Source: Lingula anatina (Eukaryota; Brachiopoda; Lingulata; Lingulida; Lingulidae). Taken from it: a stretch of DNA of 33,635 bases. A program made the translations under genes and the position numbers. The DNA is taken from the NCBI RefSeq assembly GCF_001039355.2, contig NW_019775904.1, positions 140,440 to 174,074 on the forward strand, written 5' to 3'. Every line of letters starts with the position of its first letter. Within the stretch, counting starts at the first letter, position 1. Under the pieces are notes generated by a model that searched no databases, was not told where the DNA came from, and saw only the letters and a program-made list of their open reading frames with translations. Below are positions 30,171-33,635 of the stretch, piece by piece.

Positions 30171-30335
30171 AAATTTACGTGTCAACTGGTCTGCGCTAAC
30201 AGGTCGAATGAACAACTGTCGTAACTTACCCACAATTCTTACCAGTATTACAACTAACACAATATATACAGTGTCGCCCCCTAGGAGAAAATAATTCCAT
30301 TCTTATTCACTTCGTTCAACCGAATAGAATTATAT
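30171..30335 (-). repeat. Split direct repeat A1 (outer 5' end)
   Basis: 165 bp matching A2. The outer boundary is after GAATTATAT at 30335, where A2 instead runs into B1. It presumably carries the element's promoter on the minus strand. Confidence 0.9.
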
Positions 30336-30394
30336 GCTGGTTCTATCTTGATTTCTGCTGGTTCTGAATAAGTGCGACGGGGGCCAGTCGCGTG

Positions 30395-30590
30395 CCAGTT
30401 CGAATATCCCTCGAATGTGATCAGAATGTTTTGAATGTTGTCGGAATGCCGTGAAAATATTAAGAATGCAGTCACAGTGCGCTTCGAAAGTTTTTAACAT
30501 TCAGGCCGACCACAAGAATGGGTAAAACTATTTGAAATGCACTCATAATTTTTAGAATGCTCTTTGAATATCCAGGAATGCACAAAGAAA
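30395..30590. repeat. GAATG-rich irregular repeat tract
   Basis: GAATG or GAATA recurs about eleven times in ~190 bp with a spacing of 9-40 bases (TCGAATAT, CAGAATG, TTGAATG, CGGAATG, AAGAATG, TAGAATG, AGGAATG). It adjoins the outer end of the retroelement. Confidence 0.6.
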
Positions 30591-30721
30591 TATCTTTACG
30601 ACGACATTCTTGCGCATTCTGCCTCTAGTGTGACAGGGTATAAGGCGTCAGATGGCGTCTTTGGAATCGTATTCCACTTCTCTTGCTGTAGTGCCTGGAT
30701 CAGCTGCTGGTTATTAGGCCA

Positions 30722-30798
<77 letters not shown>

Positions 30799-31080
30799 TG
30801 TGTGTGTTTAAGTTGCCATGGAGATAATGTGATGTGCTATTTACACTTTACACTGTAATACAGTATGTGGTAGATTTACCTATCAATTGAGAGAGAAGAA
30901 TCAAGGTAGACACCAAGATTTTTGGCACTCCGTATATGAGAGATACTTGAATCACACTATTTCCAATCCTGATAATGAGATTCTGAGTTTACTTTATATT
31001 TTGTGGGGGAGAAATGGCCAGAAACTTGATTGCATCGTTAATTATCATTTGAGTCAAAAACTGTTCCTATAATTGTCCAT
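30591..31080. other. Gene-free stretch with compound microsatellite
   Basis: (TG)n about 30724-30756, (GA)n about 30757-30796, and a short (TG)n to about 30807. The 87-codon frame across it is an artefact of the repeat. No other content recognised. Confidence 0.7.
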
Positions 31081-31316
31081 ACCTCAAGGTCTGAGGCAAA
31101 AGTCTTCATTCGTTCTATGGCAGCTTCATGGTGCTAAATGTCACAGTGGATGTGTCACTCAGTGTCATCGACATATGATGATAACCGCGGTAATACGGTA
31201 AAACCTTGAAGTGTGAGGCAAAAGATTTATTTTGTTCTATGGCAGCTTCATGGTGCTAAATGTCACAGTGGATGTGTCACTGAGTGTCATCGGGATATGG
31301 TGATATCCTAGGTAAA
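31081..31316. repeat. Tandem duplication, ~121-bp unit, two copies
   Basis: 31081-31200 and 31201-31316 share TCTATGGCAGCTTCATGGTG, CTAAATGTCACAGTGGATGT and GTCACT-AGTGTCATCG. They diverge mostly at the unit ends. Confidence 0.9.
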
Positions 31317-32210
31317 ACACGACAGTGGTGGTCTGTGGGGGGAAGAGATCTGTTACATCTTACGAGCAACGTATATTATGGCATATACTGCCCTGTACAA
31401 TTATCATACATAAAAACAAGTTCGAGACACGTCTTTTGCTATTTAATTTCAAATTGTCAGACAAAATCGCATACTCTTATAAGGACAATCTTGTTCCAGT
31501 TGGTTCAGCTACATACATAGGAAGTTAAGCTTCTCTACATTCATATCTTACTTACAGTACTTTACACTACTTGACCGTGGATATATATACATTGTTCTGC
31601 TTTAATTATCTTACATAAAAACAATCCCTTAAACAATGCACGCTATAATGAATGTATCATAGAAATACTCCTAGAGATATTAATATCTAAATAGACGCTG
31701 CTCTGAAAGCTAAGCTATGCGTTATATTACAATTGTCATCTAAAGTATATTAACACACACTTATATACATGTGACCAACATACATTTACACCAATAGTTA
31801 ATTCCACTATTTACATTTTTCACTTTCATTTATTTATTTTGCAAGTTGTTAAACACTCCTTTATTGGGTCATAAAAGGGGAGATGTAATGCTACCAGCTA
31901 TTTGCTTCTTTCTACATAAACCCTGTTAAAACAATTTACACTACGTACTTACCGTTGTCTTAGGTGATCAAAACTGCAAAATATATACTAAATATATACA
32001 ACTTGATTGGCGTGTATCATTTCCCTTCTTTATTTAACAACACCTGATCTTTTTGTACATGGAGTGTTTCATATTGAGGATGCAAACAGGTCTTGGACTT
32101 TCTTTAACCTGAAACACACAAACACATACACATACATGTACTTATTGATAAGGTACGTACTATTTAAAAGTTTAATATAAAAATAAGTGATGTGCGTACA
32201 TGTATGTCCA

Positions 32211-32212
<2 letters not shown>
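31317..32212. other. Gene-free stretch
   Basis: AT-rich. Two overlapping ~70-codon frames at 31284-31528 resemble no protein family. A purine run AAAAGGGGAGATG (about 31876-31888) precedes TGTAATG but is unsupported as a retroelement tract. Confidence 0.4.

Positions 32213-32250
<38 letters not shown>
32213..32250. repeat. (TG)n microsatellite
   Basis: About 38 bases of uninterrupted TG, just beyond the end of the cysteine-rich exon. Confidence 0.95.
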
Positions 32251-32251
<1 letters not shown>

Positions 32252-32276
32252 ACGAGAAGAGACAGAGATCTTGAAA

Positions 32277-32456
32277 TCACGAGCAGCGGACACTTTTGTA
32301 CTTGCCTTTACAAGCTGATAACAAGTTTGTAGAACACGACGCACAGGCTGCCCTGATCTTACACTTCTTGCCAGTATATCCTACCGCGCATGCGCTATAT
32401 TCTGGACCTCTTTTACATGCCCCCCCCCCCTCCATTTGGCAACTTGAATTCGAACA
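32277..32456 (-). CDS. Putative terminal exon of a small cysteine-rich secreted protein
   Basis: After a good minus-strand acceptor (GTAATTTTTCAG at 32468-32457) the frame runs 59 codons to TGA. It carries ten cysteines: CSNSSC, ACKRGPEYSAC, GYTGKKCKIRAAC, ASC, SACKGKYKSVRCS. The spacing suggests a disulfide-rich extracellular peptide or domain, but no family is recognised. An 11-base C run on the plus strand encodes Gly-Gly-Gly near the start, so frame depends on its exact length. Upstream exons and a signal peptide were not found in the window. It could be a chance open frame, though the cysteine density and acceptor argue against that. Confidence 0.4.
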   Translation of the reverse strand, partial: CSNSSCQMEGGGACKRGPEYSACAVGYTGKKCKIRAACASCSTNLLSACKGKYKSVRCS

Positions 32457-32571
32457 CTGAAAAATTACCTTCAAATTAACATTTAACATTGACAAGTTTT
32501 GTTCACTTTTAAAGCGATTGAAAGTAATTTGCATAGTAATTTGAATGAAGCAAGTAGGAAATTCAAGAAAC

Positions 32572-33036
32572 AATCACATGCATTCACGTCAAACTGGCAT
32601 AGAGAAATGTAGTTTTCAGTTTCTTCCAAATTTTTAGTTAGATGGAACTTAATTTTTAAATAATAATAATACTAACCCTAATAATAATAATATAGTCTGT
32701 TTTTTATGACTTTAACAGGTCATTTGACCTTAATTGAACTACATTATTTTGTTGGGTCATTTCATAAAATACTCCTCTGCAAGGAGAATTCTTTATCAAA
32801 CAAAAAGCAAGGTAAATTAAATTACAGATGAGGCAAATAAAATCAAATAATGCAATGCTTTAGTAGACGCAGTAATTATGTCATAGTGCTCAGGGATTTC
32901 CAAGGACTTCTCAGGGACCTAAGCACCCCTTGTAGTCTCAATCATCACATGTATTCACATCAAACTGGCAAAGGGAAATGTAGTTTTCAGTTTCAGCTTT
33001 CTTTCAAGTTTTTAGGTAGAAGGTACTTAATTTTCA

Positions 33037-33067
<31 letters not shown>

Positions 33068-33156
33068 CAATATTTTAGCAGACGCAGTAATTATATTACA
33101 GTGCTCGGGGGCTCCCAAGGACTTCTCAGGAATCCAAGCACCCCTTTTGGTCTCTG
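32572..33156 (+). repeat. ~215-bp direct repeat, first copy interrupted
   Basis: Copy 1 is 32572-32690 plus 32846-32940. Copy 2 is contiguous, 32941-33156. Shared blocks include AAATGTAGTTTTCAGTTTC, GTAGACGCAGTAATTAT-like and CAAGGACTTCTCAGG. Copy 1 is split at its (AAT)n run by ~155 bp of other sequence. The (AAT)n in copy 2 spans about 33037-33066. Confidence 0.8.
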
Positions 33157-33240
33157 CATTACTTTAAATGAAGTTATATTCTGAAGATATACATATATGT
33201 GTATAAATTTATAAGGCTGGAGACATTGCCTTCAGATCTT

Positions 33241-33306
33241 TTTTTTTTTAATTTATTTAATTAATTATTTTATTTTTTTTAATTTATTTAATTAATTATT
33301 TTATTT
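33241..33306. repeat. 31-bp tandem duplication in T/A-rich DNA
   Basis: AATTTATTTAATTAATTATT plus TTATTTTTTTT occurs twice in direct tandem. Confidence 0.9.
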
Positions 33307-33635
33307 CGCTGAAGTTCAGTGGTTAACAGTGTCTGTTTACATATAGGATAATGCTCTTCTGATACAAGTTGGGCCTTTGGGTTTTCTGTACACAATGATC
33401 ACACCGTAAGTGTTTTAAGAAAAAGTCCTTACATGTAACAGCTCCTTGTACTTTATGTATCATTTGTCTGAAGGGAACCTCCACCTTTCGGGTCTCATTG
33501 ACTTAATGGTATGATTCAATCACCCGTCATTATGTCAACCATATATAAAATGGAGCGTGTGTAATTATTCCTGACCTTCATAAGGGGTCTTTCAACCAAT
33601 TTCATATCAGATACTGGTAGAGAAGAATGAGAAGA
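33307..33635. other. Gene-free right edge
   Basis: No exon, RNA or repeat recognised. Confidence 0.4.

Larger units (their letters stand above)
25361..30335 (-). mobile_element. Ngaro-like tyrosine-recombinase retrotransposon (~5 kb, decayed)
   Basis: On the minus strand the order is: terminal repeat A1 (30335-30171), Gag with a zinc knuckle, reverse transcriptase/RNase H, tyrosine recombinase, B1 (26992-26900), A2 (26899-26735), a minisatellite, then B2 (25453-25361). A1...B1A2...B2 is the split direct repeat arrangement of Ngaro and PAT elements of the DIRS order, which integrate through a circular DNA and a recombinase instead of a DDE integrase. No methyltransferase domain lies between RNase H and recombinase, which favours Ngaro. 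A1 and A2 are 165 bp with one or so differences, suggesting fairly recent insertion. Yet every frame carries shifts or stops, so this copy is not autonomous. Confidence 0.85.

Noticed and set aside
30564-30827. 87-codon plus-strand frame with Cys-Val and Arg-Glu runs
   Set aside because: It is generated by the (TG)n and (GA)n microsatellites.
31876-31895. Purine run followed by TGTAATG as polypurine tract plus LTR start
   Set aside because: No pol gene upstream, no matching LTR end and no second copy in the window.
32069-32344. 91-codon minus-strand frame with a His-Thr run
   Set aside because: It crosses the (TG)n microsatellite and is out of frame with the cysteine-rich exon.

Overview
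This is a window of animal nuclear DNA, not bacterial. It has spliced exons with GT/AG borders, long AT-rich non-coding stretches, many microsatellites and poly-A/T tracts, one assembly N (25087), and a dense mix of retrotransposon and DNA-transposon remains. The repeat types (a Penelope-like endonuclease, a tyrosine-recombinase retrotransposon, a protein-primed-type family B DNA polymerase remnant, many MITE-like palindromes) suggest a marine invertebrate such as a mollusc, lancelet or hemichordate. The phylum cannot be fixed from the sequence.

Two genes look intact. (1) A single-exon gene on the minus strand (9217 to 8219) encodes a 332-residue class I SAM-dependent methyltransferase resembling histamine N-methyltransferase, with an N-terminal hydrophobic anchor. 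A broken copy of its last ~107 codons lies about 6.5 kb away (1361-1673). (2) An eight-exon gene on the plus strand (19434-24582) encodes a 503-residue multiple inositol polyphosphate phosphatase (MINPP1-type histidine acid phosphatase). It has a signal peptide, a perfect RHGxRxP motif and a hydrophobic C-terminal tail suggesting a GPI anchor. The second catalytic motif, HAE in the family, reads HSP here. A third candidate is a terminal exon of a small cysteine-rich protein (32456 to 32277, minus).

Layout. 1-600: (AT)n, then the 3' end of a Penelope-like element with a GIY-YIG domain and a hammerhead-like motif. 1.1-4.4 kb: a MITE half, the methyltransferase pseudogene, two ~500-bp direct repeats (A) and repeat B. 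5.2-6.1 kb: a diverged ~125-bp tandem repeat. 6.1-8.2 kb: empty AT-rich DNA. 8.2-9.2 kb: the methyltransferase. 10.0-13.3 kb: a TIR-bounded non-autonomous element with two others nested in it. 13.5-14.4 kb: second copies of B and A, the latter split by a MITE. 14.9-15.3 kb: a minisatellite, (TA)n and an LTR-like edge. 15.6-18.4 kb: decayed polymerase and ORF1-like fragments. 19.4-24.6 kb: MINPP1. 24.8-30.3 kb: a Ngaro-like tyrosine-recombinase retrotransposon on the minus strand, with split direct repeats and an internal ~60-bp minisatellite. 30.4-33.6 kb: simple repeats, short tandem duplications and the cysteine-rich exon.

The genes do not form a pathway or operon. Most of the window's structure comes from nested and decaying mobile elements around two independent single genes.
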